Positions 1 through 7,865 of a stretch of DNA of 64,000 nucleotides are shown piece after piece. The notes under the pieces were generated by a model that was given only the letters and a program-made list of their open reading frames with translations, was not told the origin of the DNA and did not search any database. Where the stretch lies: contig NZ_JBHSJF010000005.1 of assembly GCF_042652085.1 (NCBI RefSeq), positions 186,001-250,000 of the forward strand, written 5' to 3'. Source of the stretch: Flaviflagellibacter deserti (GTDB taxonomy: Bacteria; Pseudomonadota; Alphaproteobacteria; Rhizobiales; Methylopilaceae). A program made the position numbers and the translations under genes. Within the stretch, counting starts at the first letter, position 1. Each line of letters begins with the position of its first letter.

Positions 1-228
1 GAGGCCGCGGGCGAGGATTCGTGCGGTCGTCGTCTTCCCGACGCCACGGACGCCCGTAAGCATCCACGCCTGCGCCACCCGCCCCGTCGTGAACGAATTC
101 GTCAGGGTGCGGACCATCGCCTCCTGACCGATCAGATCGGCGAAGTTCCAGGGCCGGTATTTCCGCGCGAGAACGCGGTAGGCACCACCCGTGGGTTCCC
201 CCGCAGGGCGGATGTCGAGTTCTTCCAT
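1..228 (-). CDS. dnaX: DNA polymerase III subunit gamma/tau, N-terminal part (runs off the window)
   Basis: The first 76 residues of the clamp-loader ATPase that drives beta-clamp loading at the replication fork. The reverse strand reads YRVLARKYRP near residue 17, the family's usual N-terminal signature, then FADLIGQE, and GVRGVGKTTTARILARGL, the Walker A loop, near residues 58-75. The ATG at 228-226 is chosen because only about 15 residues precede the conserved YRVLARKYRP; the frame stays open upstream, but that stretch overlaps the approach to the SRP RNA. The gene continues beyond position 1, so most of the ATPase and the tau tail are outside the window. The SRP RNA lies immediately upstream on the same strand, and the two may share a transcript. 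Confidence 0.9.
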   Translation of the reverse strand, partial: MEELDIRPAGEPTGGAYRVLARKYRPWNFADLIGQEAMVRTLTNSFTTGRVAQAWMLTGVRGVGKTTTARILARGL

Positions 229-272
229 CGCGATGATATGGCAGGGTGAAAGGCGCGGACGCAAGTGCGCGA

Positions 273-369
273 GTAGGAGGTTGGACGACGACCCGAGACG
301 GGCTCGTTAGGGCTGCTTCCTTCCGGACCTGACCCGGTTGGCGAGTGGCTCGTCCACCGCCAACCTCCC
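273..369 (-). ncRNA. ffs: Signal recognition particle RNA (small bacterial type, 4.5S-like)
   Basis: The reverse strand carries the nearly invariant SRP domain IV core: GGTCAGGTCCGGAAGGAAGC followed by AGCC, which contains the asymmetric loop bound by Ffh and the GGAA tetraloop. The ends GGGAGGTTGG and CCAACCTCCT are complementary and close a single long hairpin of about 97 nt, the size of the alphaproteobacterial small SRP RNA. The exact 5' and 3' ends are placed from the closing stem and may be off by a few bases. It sits just upstream of dnaX. Confidence 0.93.
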
Positions 370-613
370 ACGCTGTATATCGAGGTTTGGCGGCGAGGAT
401 GCAAGTCTGCCTTCGGCGGAAGAGAAGCCGGAGCTTGCTATTCAGCACTACTGAATCGGAGAGCACAATTTGGGCGCAATTTCGCCGGAACCTCTTCGCC
501 GATCGTGGACTTGGCCGGCGTTGCGCCGGCGAACTGGCGAACGAGCCTCCGGGCCTTCCCAACTCAGGCACGACGCCAGCGCATCAACGGCCTCCAGGAC
601 CAGGGAGGATCCA

Positions 614-976
614 ATGAACTTCGGTGCATTGCCGCGCGCGGCCATCGCTATTCTGATCGCCGCCGGGATGACAGCCGGCGCCGTCGCTCAACCCGCTGAT
701 GAAGAAGAGGACTCATACGAGACGAGAGACTCCAGAATGATGGACAGAATGGGCGACGGCCCGATGATGGGCATGCACGGTAAGATGCACGGTCATACCG
801 GGCCGCACCGTCGCATGATGATGAAGATCATGTTCACCATCGCTGACACCAATGGCGACGGCGCGCTCTCCTTCGACGAGGTCTCGGCCATTCACAAGCG
901 GGTTTTCGATGGCGCCGATTCAAACAAGGACGGCAGGCTGACGCGTGAGGAGATCAGGGTGTTCGTTCGGGATTAG
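614..976 (+). CDS. Small exported EF-hand protein
   Basis: A 120-residue protein with an N-terminal signal peptide: hydrophobic residues 9-24 followed by an AVAQ cleavage site near residue 26. Two calcium-binding loops are visible: DTNGDGALSFDE at residues 78-89 and DSNKDGRLTREE at 102-113, both with Asp at positions 1 and 5 and Glu at 12. Residues 42-70 are rich in Met and His (MMDRM, MMGMHGKMHGHTGPHRRMMM), which could also bind copper or another metal; that is inference. The start at 614 is preceded by GGGAGG at a good distance; the same frame is open further upstream but lacks a ribosome site and would destroy the signal peptide. It probably acts in the periplasm as a calcium- or metal-binding protein. 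The specific partner is unknown. Confidence 0.85.
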   Translation: MNFGALPRAAIAILIAAGMTAGAVAQPADEEEDSYETRDSRMMDRMGDGPMMGMHGKMHGHTGPHRRMMMKIMFTIADTNGDGALSFDEVSAIHKRVFDGADSNKDGRLTREEIRVFVRD

Positions 977-1045
977 CATCCCGCACGGCACGGCGTCGCA
1001 CCGATTTCATGCGCGCGGGTTCGCATCTTCCGCGTAAATGGGCGC

Positions 1046-1462
1046 ATGATCACGTCCGATTTCGTGCTCGATTCGCGTCTTGCCGCCGACGCCCGTCCGG
1101 TCGGAGACCTGCCGCTCTGCCGGGTGCTGCTGATGAACGACGCGCGCTTTCCCTGGCTCGTTCTCGTCCCGCGGCGGACTGATGCCGTCGAGATCATCGA
1201 TCTCTCGTCGGAGGAACAGGCGCGGCTGATCGGCGAAATCGCACAGGTATCGCGGGCGCTGCGCGCCGTCGCTCCGTGCGACAAGCTCAATGTCGGCGCG
1301 CTCGGCAATATCGTGAAGCAGCTTCACGTCCACATCGTCTCGCGCGTCGAGGGCGATCCGGCCTGGCCGGGCCCGGTCTGGGGCTCCGGCGCCGCCAGGC
1401 CCTATGACGAGAACTGGCGGAACGGCCTGATCGGCGCGATCAGGACGGAGCTTGGACTGTAG
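1046..1462 (+). CDS. HIT-domain protein (histidine-triad nucleotide-binding family)
   Basis: A 138-residue single-domain protein. Residues 92-98 read QLHVHIV, matching the HIT signature in which alternating residues line the phosphate site; here the first histidine is replaced by glutamine (Q92) while H94 and H96 remain. This Q-L-H-x-H form is known in a subgroup of bacterial HIT proteins. HIT enzymes hydrolyse or transfer nucleotidyl groups, but the substrate cannot be read from the sequence. The 3' end overlaps the convergent transporter gene by 23 bases. Confidence 0.85.
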   Translation: MITSDFVLDSRLAADARPVGDLPLCRVLLMNDARFPWLVLVPRRTDAVEIIDLSSEEQARLIGEIAQVSRALRAVAPCDKLNVGALGNIVKQLHVHIVSRVEGDPAWPGPVWGSGAARPYDENWRNGLIGAIRTELGL

Positions 1463-2363
1463 CGACGCGCTTCCTGCCCGGCACCGTCATCGCGATCACG
1501 CCCGCGACCACGCAGACGAGGCCGATCCAGGCCGTCGAGGTCGGCACCTCACCGAGGAAGACCACGCCGATGGCGACGCCGATCGGCACGCGGATATAGG
1601 CCTGCGCCGTCGCGCCGACCGAGCCGAGCGTGTGGACAAGGCGGAAATAGATCGTGAAGGCGATCGCGGTCGAGAACACCGCCAGCGCGACGAGCGCCAT
1701 CAGCGAATCCATCGACGGCGACAGCGTCCACGGCCGATCCACGATCAGGCTCGCCGGAATCAGCAGCACCGCGCCGCAGATCAGCGACCCCGCCGCCGGC
1801 ATCATCGGATCGAGCCCCTTGAACCCCTTCCCGAAGATCGCCGCTCCCGCATAGCTGATCGTTGCGACCACGACCGCGAGCTGAGCCAGCAATTCATCGC
1901 CGATGCCCTCGAACGCCTCGAAGCCGATGATCAGGCAGATGCCGACCATGCCGGCGACGACACCGAACAATTTCCGGCTCGTCACCGGTTCGTGGCGGAC
2001 GATCAGGGCCGTCAGCAGGAAGGTGAAGATCGGAGTCGAGGAATTCAGGATCGCGGCCAGCCCCGCGTCCACGGTCTGCTCCGCCCAGGCGATCAGGGTG
2101 AACGGGATGACACTGTTCAGAACTGCCTGGAACAGGAAGCGCATCCAGGTCTCGCGATCCCCTGGCAGTTTCAGCCCGCGCCAGCGGATGACCGCATAAA
2201 GCAGCCCACCCGCGATCAAGGTCCGGCCCGCGATCAGCGTCACCGGCGGGATGGTCTCGACGCCGATCTTGATGAAAGTATACGAGGCACCCCAGAGCGT
2301 CGCGAGGGCGATCAGCAGGACGAGATCTGTCTTGAGCGTGGTCGGCTGGGTCATGATGCGCAC
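1440..2363 (-). CDS. DMT-family transporter (EamA domains)
   Basis: A 307-residue inner-membrane protein with about ten hydrophobic segments arranged as two EamA repeats (roughly residues 13-145 and 160-295). The start of the first repeat, ALATLWGASYTFIKIG, is typical of drug/metabolite transporters. Families of this kind export small metabolites, but the substrate cannot be told from sequence. The longest frame begins with GTG at 2363; an ATG at 2354, three codons in, is an equally good start. The stop lies inside the convergent HIT gene. Confidence 0.85.
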   Translation of the reverse strand: MRIMTQPTTLKTDLVLLIALATLWGASYTFIKIGVETIPPVTLIAGRTLIAGGLLYAVIRWRGLKLPGDRETWMRFLFQAVLNSVIPFTLIAWAEQTVDAGLAAILNSSTPIFTFLLTALIVRHEPVTSRKLFGVVAGMVGICLIIGFEAFEGIGDELLAQLAVVVATISYAGAAIFGKGFKGLDPMMPAAGSLICGAVLLIPASLIVDRPWTLSPSMDSLMALVALAVFSTAIAFTIYFRLVHTLGSVGATAQAYIRVPIGVAIGVVFLGEVPTSTAWIGLVCVVAGVIAMTVPGRKRVATVQAPS

Positions 2364-2465
2364 TCGCTGTAGCCGGAATGACTGCCAGCTTGTAGCCCCG
2401 CACTAGCCCGGGATGTTTCGGCCGCGGCCGAAGTGTTCCCGCCGAAAAGCGGCTATCCTCGACTC

Positions 2466-3167
2466 ATGACCGCTTCCGCCAACACCATCGCCGAAGTCGC
2501 CTCGCTGATCGGCGATCCGGCCCGCGCCAACATTCTCTCCGCGCTCATGGGCGGGAAGGCGCTGACGGCGGGCGAACTCGCCTGGAATGCGGGCGTCAGC
2601 GCCCAGACGACGAGCGGGCATCTCGCCAAGCTCAGCGAGGCAGGTCTTCTGGCCGTGGAGAAGCAGGGTCGCCACCGCTATTACCGCCTTGCCTCTTCGG
2701 AAATCGCGCAGGTGATGGAAGCGCTGATGAACGTCGCCGCGACGGGACCGAAACGCCACCGCCCCACCGGCCCGAAGGACGAGGCGATGAGGCTGGCCCG
2801 CACCTGCTACGACCATATGGCCGGCCGCCTCGGCATCGCGATCGCGGACGCACTCTGCGCGCACGGACGGCTGATCCTGTCCGACGGATCGGGGGCGGTC
2901 ACCGAGGAAGGCCAGAAGTTCTTCTGCGAATTCGGCGTGGACCTCAAAACCGGCGGAAAGCGCGCGCTCTGCCGAACCTGTCTCGACTGGAGCGAACGCC
3001 GCCCGCATCTGGCCGGACGGCTGGGCGCGGCTTTGTTCACGCGCTCGCTCGATCTGGGATGGGTCGCGCGCATTCCGGACAGCCGGTCGCTGAGGATCAC
3101 GCCACCGGGACGGCTGGGCTTCGCGAAGACATTTGGGCTGCCGTCGGACTGGCTCGAACCGGTCTAG
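2466..3167 (+). CDS. ArsR-type winged-helix transcriptional regulator with C-terminal extension
   Basis: A 233-residue protein, about twice the length of a minimal ArsR regulator. Residues 1-85 form the winged helix: IGDPARANILSALMGGKALTAGELA, then the recognition helix region SAQTTSGHLAKLSEAGLL, then the wing GRHRYYRLAS. The C-terminal half contains several cysteines (CYDH, FFCEFG, ALCRTC) that could form a metal or redox sensor site; this is inference. The start at 2466 is the internal ATG that begins the conserved helix. It is divergent from the EamA transporter gene with about 100 bp between starts, so it may regulate it. Confidence 0.8.
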   Translation: MTASANTIAEVASLIGDPARANILSALMGGKALTAGELAWNAGVSAQTTSGHLAKLSEAGLLAVEKQGRHRYYRLASSEIAQVMEALMNVAATGPKRHRPTGPKDEAMRLARTCYDHMAGRLGIAIADALCAHGRLILSDGSGAVTEEGQKFFCEFGVDLKTGGKRALCRTCLDWSERRPHLAGRLGAALFTRSLDLGWVARIPDSRSLRITPPGRLGFAKTFGLPSDWLEPV

Positions 3168-3245
3168 GCGTCGTCCTCCGGCTCGACCGGAGGACCCATA
3201 TGGAGGCGGTGGAATGGATCCTCCGGTCAAGCCGGAGGATGACGC
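3168..3245. repeat. 78-bp palindromic repeat, copy 1
   Basis: Two inward-facing hairpins, CCTCCGGCTCGACCGGAGG and CCTCCGGTCAAGCCGGAGG, whose flanks GCGTC and GATGACGC also pair across the element, so the unit can form either two hairpins or one long cruciform. A second copy of the same 78-bp length lies at 43505-43582 and differs at about 15 positions, mostly in the central spacer. It fills the space between the convergent regulator and pheA stops, where it could act as a transcription terminator or mRNA-end stabiliser. Confidence 0.85.
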
Positions 3246-3257
3246 CTCGAGGACCCA

Positions 3258-4124
3258 TCATCCCCGCTTCTTCCGCTCCGCGAAGCGGAACGGATGCGCC
3301 GGATAGACGCCGAGTATCTTCACCTCGGCCGAGAAGAAGGCCAGTTCCTCCAGCGCGAGCCTGACATTGGCGTCGTCCGGATGCCCTTCGACATCGGCGT
3401 AGAACTGGGTCGCGACGAACTCGCCTTCGAGCTGGTAGCTCTCGAGCTTCGTCATGTTCACCGAATTGGTCGCGAAGCCGCCCATCGCCTTATAGAGCGC
3501 GGCCGGGACGTTCCTCACCTTGAACACGAAGGTCGTCACGCACGGGCCGTTGCCGGCCGGAGCCCAGTCCGGCTCGCGCGACAGGATGATGAAGCGCGTC
3601 GTGTTGTGGTCGGCATCGGCGATGTTCGCCGCGATGATGTCGAGGCCGTAGATCTCGGCCGCGAGCGTCGAGGCGATGGCGGCCTTGGTCGGGTCGTTCG
3701 CCTCGGCGATGCGGCGCGCCGCGCCGGCCGTGTCGGCGGCGATGTGCGGGATGAGGCCGAGCCGCTTCAGCGATTCCCGGCACTGGCCGAGCGCCATCGG
3801 ATGGCTGTAGGCGACCTTCACCGTTTCCAAAGTCGCGCCCTTCACGGCCATCAGCTGATGCTGCAGCGGCAGGAAGAACTCGCCGATGATGTTGAGCCCG
3901 GAGGTCGGCATCAGATGATGGATGTCGGCGACACGACCCGCGATCGTGTTCTCGATCGGGATCATCGCCAGTTCGGCCGAACCGTCGACCACCGCAACGA
4001 ACGCGTCCTCGAAGCTCGGCTTGTCGACAGCTTCCCAATCCGGAAACACCTCGGCGCAGGCGATGTGAGAGTTCGCGCCGGGCTCGCCCTGATAGACGAT
4101 CTTCTTGTTGGACTGCGGGGACAC
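3258..4124 (-). CDS. pheA: Prephenate dehydratase
   Basis: A 288-residue monofunctional enzyme that converts prephenate to phenylpyruvate in phenylalanine synthesis. The PDT domain occupies about residues 8-190: YQGEPGANSH at the N-terminus, IPIENTIAGRV in the middle and the catalytic-site NTTRF motif near residue 177. The C-terminal ACT domain (about 205-280), with the ESYQLEGE phenylalanine-binding motif region, gives feedback inhibition. No chorismate mutase domain is fused to it. Fourteen bases separate it from kdsB upstream, so the two are probably cotranscribed, a pairing common in alphaproteobacteria. Confidence 0.95.
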   Translation of the reverse strand: MSPQSNKKIVYQGEPGANSHIACAEVFPDWEAVDKPSFEDAFVAVVDGSAELAMIPIENTIAGRVADIHHLMPTSGLNIIGEFFLPLQHQLMAVKGATLETVKVAYSHPMALGQCRESLKRLGLIPHIAADTAGAARRIAEANDPTKAAIASTLAAEIYGLDIIAANIADADHNTTRFIILSREPDWAPAGNGPCVTTFVFKVRNVPAALYKAMGGFATNSVNMTKLESYQLEGEFVATQFYADVEGHPDDANVRLALEELAFFSAEVKILGVYPAHPFRFAERKKRG

Positions 4125-4138
4125 TTCGGAACTCCGGA

Positions 4139-4873
4139 CTATTTCTGTCGCGCGGCGAGGATTTCGCGGGCGCGTTCGAGATCGTGAGGGGTATCGACGC
4201 CCAGCGGCACGTCGTCAACGATTGCCGCGTCGATCCGCATGCCGGCCTCCAGCGCGCGGAGCTGTTCGAGCCGCTCGCGGCGCTCCAGTGAAGATGGCGG
4301 CAGCTTGACGAAACGGGCGAGCGCCGCGAGGCGCCAGACATAGAGCCCGATATGGTGGATCAGCTCGCCCTCGCCCCAGGGCGCGGTCGTACGGGTGAAA
4401 TAGAGCGCCCGGCGATAGCGCCCCTCTCCCGAGCCGACGAGCTTGACGACATTCTCGTCTGTCTTCTCGTGGTCGCGGGTGATGACGGCGCCGAGCGTGC
4501 CGAGATCGACGTCCGGATCATCCAGCAGGGCGACGGCGGCGCGGATGATCAGGGGATCCACGGTCGGCAGGTCCCCCTGCAGATTGACGATGCGGTCGTA
4601 ATTCCCCTCCGGGTCGATGCGCTGAAGCGCCTCGAATATCCGGTCCGATCCGGAGGGATGGTCGGCGCGCGTCATCTCGGCGCGACCGCCGGCCTTCTCG
4701 ACCGCGTGGGCGATATCGGCCGAATCGGTCGCCACGATCACCGGCCCGACCTCGGCCTCCGTCGCGCGCCGCCAGACCTGAACGATCATCGGCTCGCCGC
4801 AGATATCGGCCAGTGGCTTGCCGGGCAGGCGGGTGGAAGCCATCCGGGCTGGGATAAGAACAAGAGAAGACAT
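4139..4873 (-). CDS. kdsB: 3-deoxy-manno-octulosonate cytidylyltransferase
   Basis: A 244-residue cytosolic enzyme that activates Kdo as CMP-Kdo for lipopolysaccharide inner-core synthesis. The N-terminus reads IPARMASTRLPGKPLADI (residues 7-24), the nucleotide-binding signature; VNLQGDLP near residue 100 and HIGLYVWR near 175 are also family motifs. Length is normal (about 245). It is the first gene of a short operon with pheA and is divergent from the cytochrome c gene across a 178-bp spacer. Confidence 0.95.
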   Translation of the reverse strand: MSSLVLIPARMASTRLPGKPLADICGEPMIVQVWRRATEAEVGPVIVATDSADIAHAVEKAGGRAEMTRADHPSGSDRIFEALQRIDPEGNYDRIVNLQGDLPTVDPLIIRAAVALLDDPDVDLGTLGAVITRDHEKTDENVVKLVGSGEGRYRRALYFTRTTAPWGEGELIHHIGLYVWRLAALARFVKLPPSSLERRERLEQLRALEAGMRIDAAIVDDVPLGVDTPHDLERAREILAARQK

Positions 4874-5051
4874 GGAAAAACTCTAGAAACCGCGCTAACC
4901 GCCTCCATTCGGCGGCAAAAAGTAGCAGCGCACCCGCTCTATACGAGTTGTCATCTTTACACGAAAGCGATTAGGTTCCGCCCGCTTCGTGGACCGGCTT
5001 TTCGGCCCGCTTTTGCACCTTAGTTTTCACACCCCGCCTCCGGAGAACGGG

Positions 5052-5702
5052 ATGGATTCCTTCGAGGTCAACAAGATGCTCGGCGCCGTGCTGGGCACTC
5101 TTACCTTCGTCGTCGGCCTGTCGATCGCCTCCGAGATCCTGTTTGAGCAGCACGCTCCGGAAAAGCTGGGTTATGACCTTCCGGCTCCGGTCGAGAACGC
5201 GGGCGCGCCAGCCGCCGCGGCTCCGGCCGTTGAGCCGATCGCCGTCCGTCTCGCCAAGGCCGATCCGGCCAAGGGTGAAGCGGCGGTCAAGCAGTGCCAG
5301 TCCTGCCATTCGTTCGAGAAGGGCGGCCCGAACAAGGTCGGCCCGAACCTTTACGGCGTCGTCGGCAACCACCACGGCCACCTCGACGGCTTCAACTACT
5401 CGGCTGGCATGAAGGCCAAGAGCGGAGAGCAGTGGTCGTTCGAAGCGATGGACCACTTCCTCGAAAACCCGAAGGCCGCCGTTCCGGGCACCGCGATGTC
5501 GTTCGCCGGCATCAAGCGTCCCGACCAGCGCGCCGACGTGATCGCCTATCTGAACAAGAACTCGGACAGCCCGCTGCCGCTCCCGGCTCCGGACGCCGCC
5601 CCGGCTCCGGCCGAAGGCGCCGCTCCCGCCGCGGGCGCTCCCGCTCCGGATGCGGGCCAAGGCGCCGCACCGGCCCCGGCCGCGCCCGCCGCTCCGCACT
5701 GA
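5052..5702 (+). CDS. cycM: Membrane-anchored class I cytochrome c (CycM type)
   Basis: A 216-residue protein. An uncleaved N-terminal membrane helix (about residues 9-30, MLGAVLGTLTFVVGLSIASE) anchors it in the inner membrane with the haem domain in the periplasm. The haem site CQSCH lies near residue 82 and the sixth ligand methionine in GTAMSFAGIKRPDQRADVIAYL. The C-terminal 45 residues are an Ala/Pro repeat. Proteins of this type carry electrons from the bc1 complex to terminal oxidases. The start at 5052 follows GGAGAACGGG; an upstream in-frame ATG at 4989 has no ribosome site and would add 21 unrelated residues. The family's haem-domain length is normal; only the tail is unusual. Confidence 0.92.
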   Translation: MDSFEVNKMLGAVLGTLTFVVGLSIASEILFEQHAPEKLGYDLPAPVENAGAPAAAAPAVEPIAVRLAKADPAKGEAAVKQCQSCHSFEKGGPNKVGPNLYGVVGNHHGHLDGFNYSAGMKAKSGEQWSFEAMDHFLENPKAAVPGTAMSFAGIKRPDQRADVIAYLNKNSDSPLPLPAPDAAPAPAEGAAPAAGAPAPDAGQGAAPAPAAPAAPH

Positions 5703-5719
5703 TCCGGATCGTCGTCTGA

Positions 5720-5860
5720 GAGTGTAAGAGGTGGTGCCGGCTGTATCGCCGTCGCCCTATGCGCTCACGGTCTGGGCGACTATTTCGAAGTGCATCCTCG
5801 GGTGAGCGCACCGCCGACTAGTCGGCTGGCCCATCGCTGCTCGGCACCACCGGTCCATTA
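5720..5860 (+). ncRNA. ssrS: Candidate 6S RNA
   Basis: Two stems enclose a large bubble, the architecture of 6S RNA, which mimics an open promoter and sequesters sigma-70 RNA polymerase. The outer stem is a perfect 10-bp helix, GGTGGTGCCG (5730-5739) with CGGCACCACC (5842-5851). The inner stem is a perfect 9-bp helix, TGCGCTCAC (5760-5768) with GTGAGCGCA (5802-5810). Between them lies a bubble of 20 nt on the 5' side and 31 nt on the 3' side, the latter holding a small hairpin CCGACTAGTCGG. The strand is hard to decide because the element is nearly self-complementary. I judged it by structure only, not by a family model, and the ends are approximate. Confidence 0.5.
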
Positions 5861-5993
5861 ACCCCTCAAGATCGAGCGGGTTCCAGCCTTGCGCGCATTC
5901 CGCGTAACGGCACGGGTGGCAGATCACCGGCTTTGCGACATAATCTTGCCTGAGGCTACGCTCACGCCAATCCGATCAGGGAGATGCCGCGTT

Positions 5994-7865
5994 TTGACGA
6001 TCGTTCAGCGCCTTGCCGTTCTGTGCCTTGCCTTTTCGCTCGGCGGCACCGCCGTAGAGGCCCAGACCGAACCGCCGCCGCCCGCCGGCGAATGGAAGCA
6101 CGCTCTGTCGCTGTTCGGCTCGGTCAAATATCCGGCCGACTTCAAGCATTTCGATTATGTGAACCCGAACGCCCCCAAGGGCGGTCTCGTCCGGCTGTCC
6201 GCGCCGGGCGGCTATGACAGCTTCAACATCGCGATTCCGCGCGGCGTCGTCGCGGCGGGGCTGACACAGATCTACGAGACCCTGATGGTCGAGTCCCAGG
6301 ACGAGGTCTCGACCGAATACGGCCTCCTCGCCGAGGCGGTGAAATATACCGCCGACTATTCCTCCGTCACCTATCGCCTGCGCCCCCAGGCGCGCTGGCA
6401 GGACGGCAAGCCGCTGACCGTCGAGGACGTCGTCTGGTCGTTCGACGTGCTGAAGAACAATTCGCCGTTCTACGCGCAGTACTATCGCAACGTGTCCAAG
6501 GTCGAGACCTCCGGCAACGAGGTGACCTTCACCTTCACCGAGAAGGGCAATCGCGAGCTGCCGCAGATCATCGGCCAGCTCATCGTCATGCCGAAACACT
6601 GGTGGACGGGCACGGGACCGGACCGCAAGCCGCGCGACATCCTGCAGACCACGCTTGAGCCGCCGCTCGGCTCGGGGCCGTATCGCATCAAGCCCGGCTT
6701 CCAGGCCGGCCGGACCATCTCCTACGAGCGCGTGCCCGACTATTGGGGCAAGGACCTGCCGGTGATGGCAGGCACAAACAACTTCGACGAGATCCGCTAC
6801 GACTATTATCGTGACAGCGATGTCGCGCTCGAAGCCTTCAAGGCCGGCCAGTACGATTTCCGCGTCGAGAGCACCGCGAAGAACTGGGCGACCGCCTACG
6901 ACTTCCCTGCCCGCCAGCAGGGCAAGGTCGTGCTCGACACCTATCCGATCCGCAATATGGGCCTGATGCAGGGCTTCGTGTTCAACACCCGGCGCGAGAA
7001 GTTCCAGGACCCAAGGCTCCGGCGCGCCTTCGACCTCGTGATGAACTTCGAGGACATGAACAAGACCCTGTTCTTCAACCAATACAAGCGCATCACGAGC
7101 TATTTCCAGAACACCGAACTTGCATCGAGCGGCCTGCCGCAGGGCAAGGAACTGGAAATCCTTAACACCGTAAAGGATCAGGTTCCGCCGGAGGTCTTCA
7201 CCACCGCCTATTTCCATCCCTCGAACGCCGACACCAATGCGCAGCGCGAGAATCTGCGCGAGGCGGTCAGGCTGATGGGCGAAGCTGGCTGGACCGTCAA
7301 AAACACCGGCGGCAAGCGGGTCATGACCAATGCCAAGGGAGAGCCGCTGACGGTCGAGGTTCTAATCGACCAGCCGATCTTCGAGCGCGTCGTTCTGTTC
7401 TACAAACAGGCGCTCGACCGGCTCGGCATCGACGTCGCTGTCCGCACCGTCGACGACGCTCAGTATGAGAACCGCGTTAACGCCTTCGACTTCGACATGA
7501 TCATCGCCAGCTGGGGCGAGTCGCTGTCGCCCGGCAACGAGCAGAGGGAGTTCTGGGGCTCCGCCGCCGCCGACCGCGAGGGCTCGCGGAACTATGCCGG
7601 CATCAAGAACCCGGCGGTCGACGAACTCATCGAGCGGCTGATCTACTCGACCGACCGCGACGATCTCGTCGCCGCGACCAGGGCGCTCGACCGCGTCCTC
7701 CTCTGGAACAATTACGTCGTGCCGAACTGGACGCTCGACAAAACGCGCTACGCCTACTGGAACCGCTTCTCGCACCCGGAAAAGCTGCCGCAATACGGCC
7801 TCGGCTTCCCGGATGTCTGGTGGTACGACGAGGCCAAGGCCGCCTCGGTGGGACGCGCGCAGTGA
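5994..7865 (+). CDS. yejA: YejA-type extracellular solute-binding protein (oligopeptide ABC uptake), first copy
   Basis: A 623-residue periplasmic binding protein of the SBP family 5. I chose the TTG at 5994 (preceded by AGGGAG) because it gives a standard signal peptide, TIVQRLAVLCLAFSLGGTAVEAQ; the frame is open back to 5889, but that would bury the signal sequence behind 35 residues. Family landmarks are HALSLFGSVKYPADFKHFDYVNPNAPKGG near the mature N-terminus, LRPQARWQDGKPLTVEDVVWSFDVLK near residue 145 and the central GSGPYRI. It delivers peptides to the YejBEF transporter encoded downstream. The second binding protein overlaps its stop by four bases. Confidence 0.88.
   Translation: MTIVQRLAVLCLAFSLGGTAVEAQTEPPPPAGEWKHALSLFGSVKYPADFKHFDYVNPNAPKGGLVRLSAPGGYDSFNIAIPRGVVAAGLTQIYETLMVESQDEVSTEYGLLAEAVKYTADYSSVTYRLRPQARWQDGKPLTVEDVVWSFDVLKNNSPFYAQYYRNVSKVETSGNEVTFTFTEKGNRELPQIIGQLIVMPKHWWTGTGPDRKPRDILQTTLEPPLGSGPYRIKPGFQAGRTISYERVPDYWGKDLPVMAGTNNFDEIRYDYYRDSDVALEAFKAGQYDFRVESTAKNWATAYDFPARQQGKVVLDTYPIRNMGLMQGFVFNTRREKFQDPRLRRAFDLVMNFEDMNKTLFFNQYKRITSYFQNTELASSGLPQGKELEILNTVKDQVPPEVFTTAYFHPSNADTNAQRENLREAVRLMGEAGWTVKNTGGKRVMTNAKGEPLTVEVLIDQPIFERVVLFYKQALDRLGIDVAVRTVDDAQYENRVNAFDFDMIIASWGESLSPGNEQREFWGSAAADREGSRNYAGIKNPAVDELIERLIYSTDRDDLVAATRALDRVLLWNNYVVPNWTLDKTRYAYWNRFSHPEKLPQYGLGFPDVWWYDEAKAASVGRAQ

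Noticed and set aside
1452..2372. A 306-codon open frame opposite the EamA transporter
   Set aside because: Its product is a run of Asp, His and Arg typical of an antisense shadow of a membrane protein.
4989..5051. An earlier ATG for the cytochrome c gene
   Set aside because: It adds 21 residues before the membrane anchor and has no ribosome site, while GGAGAACGGG precedes 5052.
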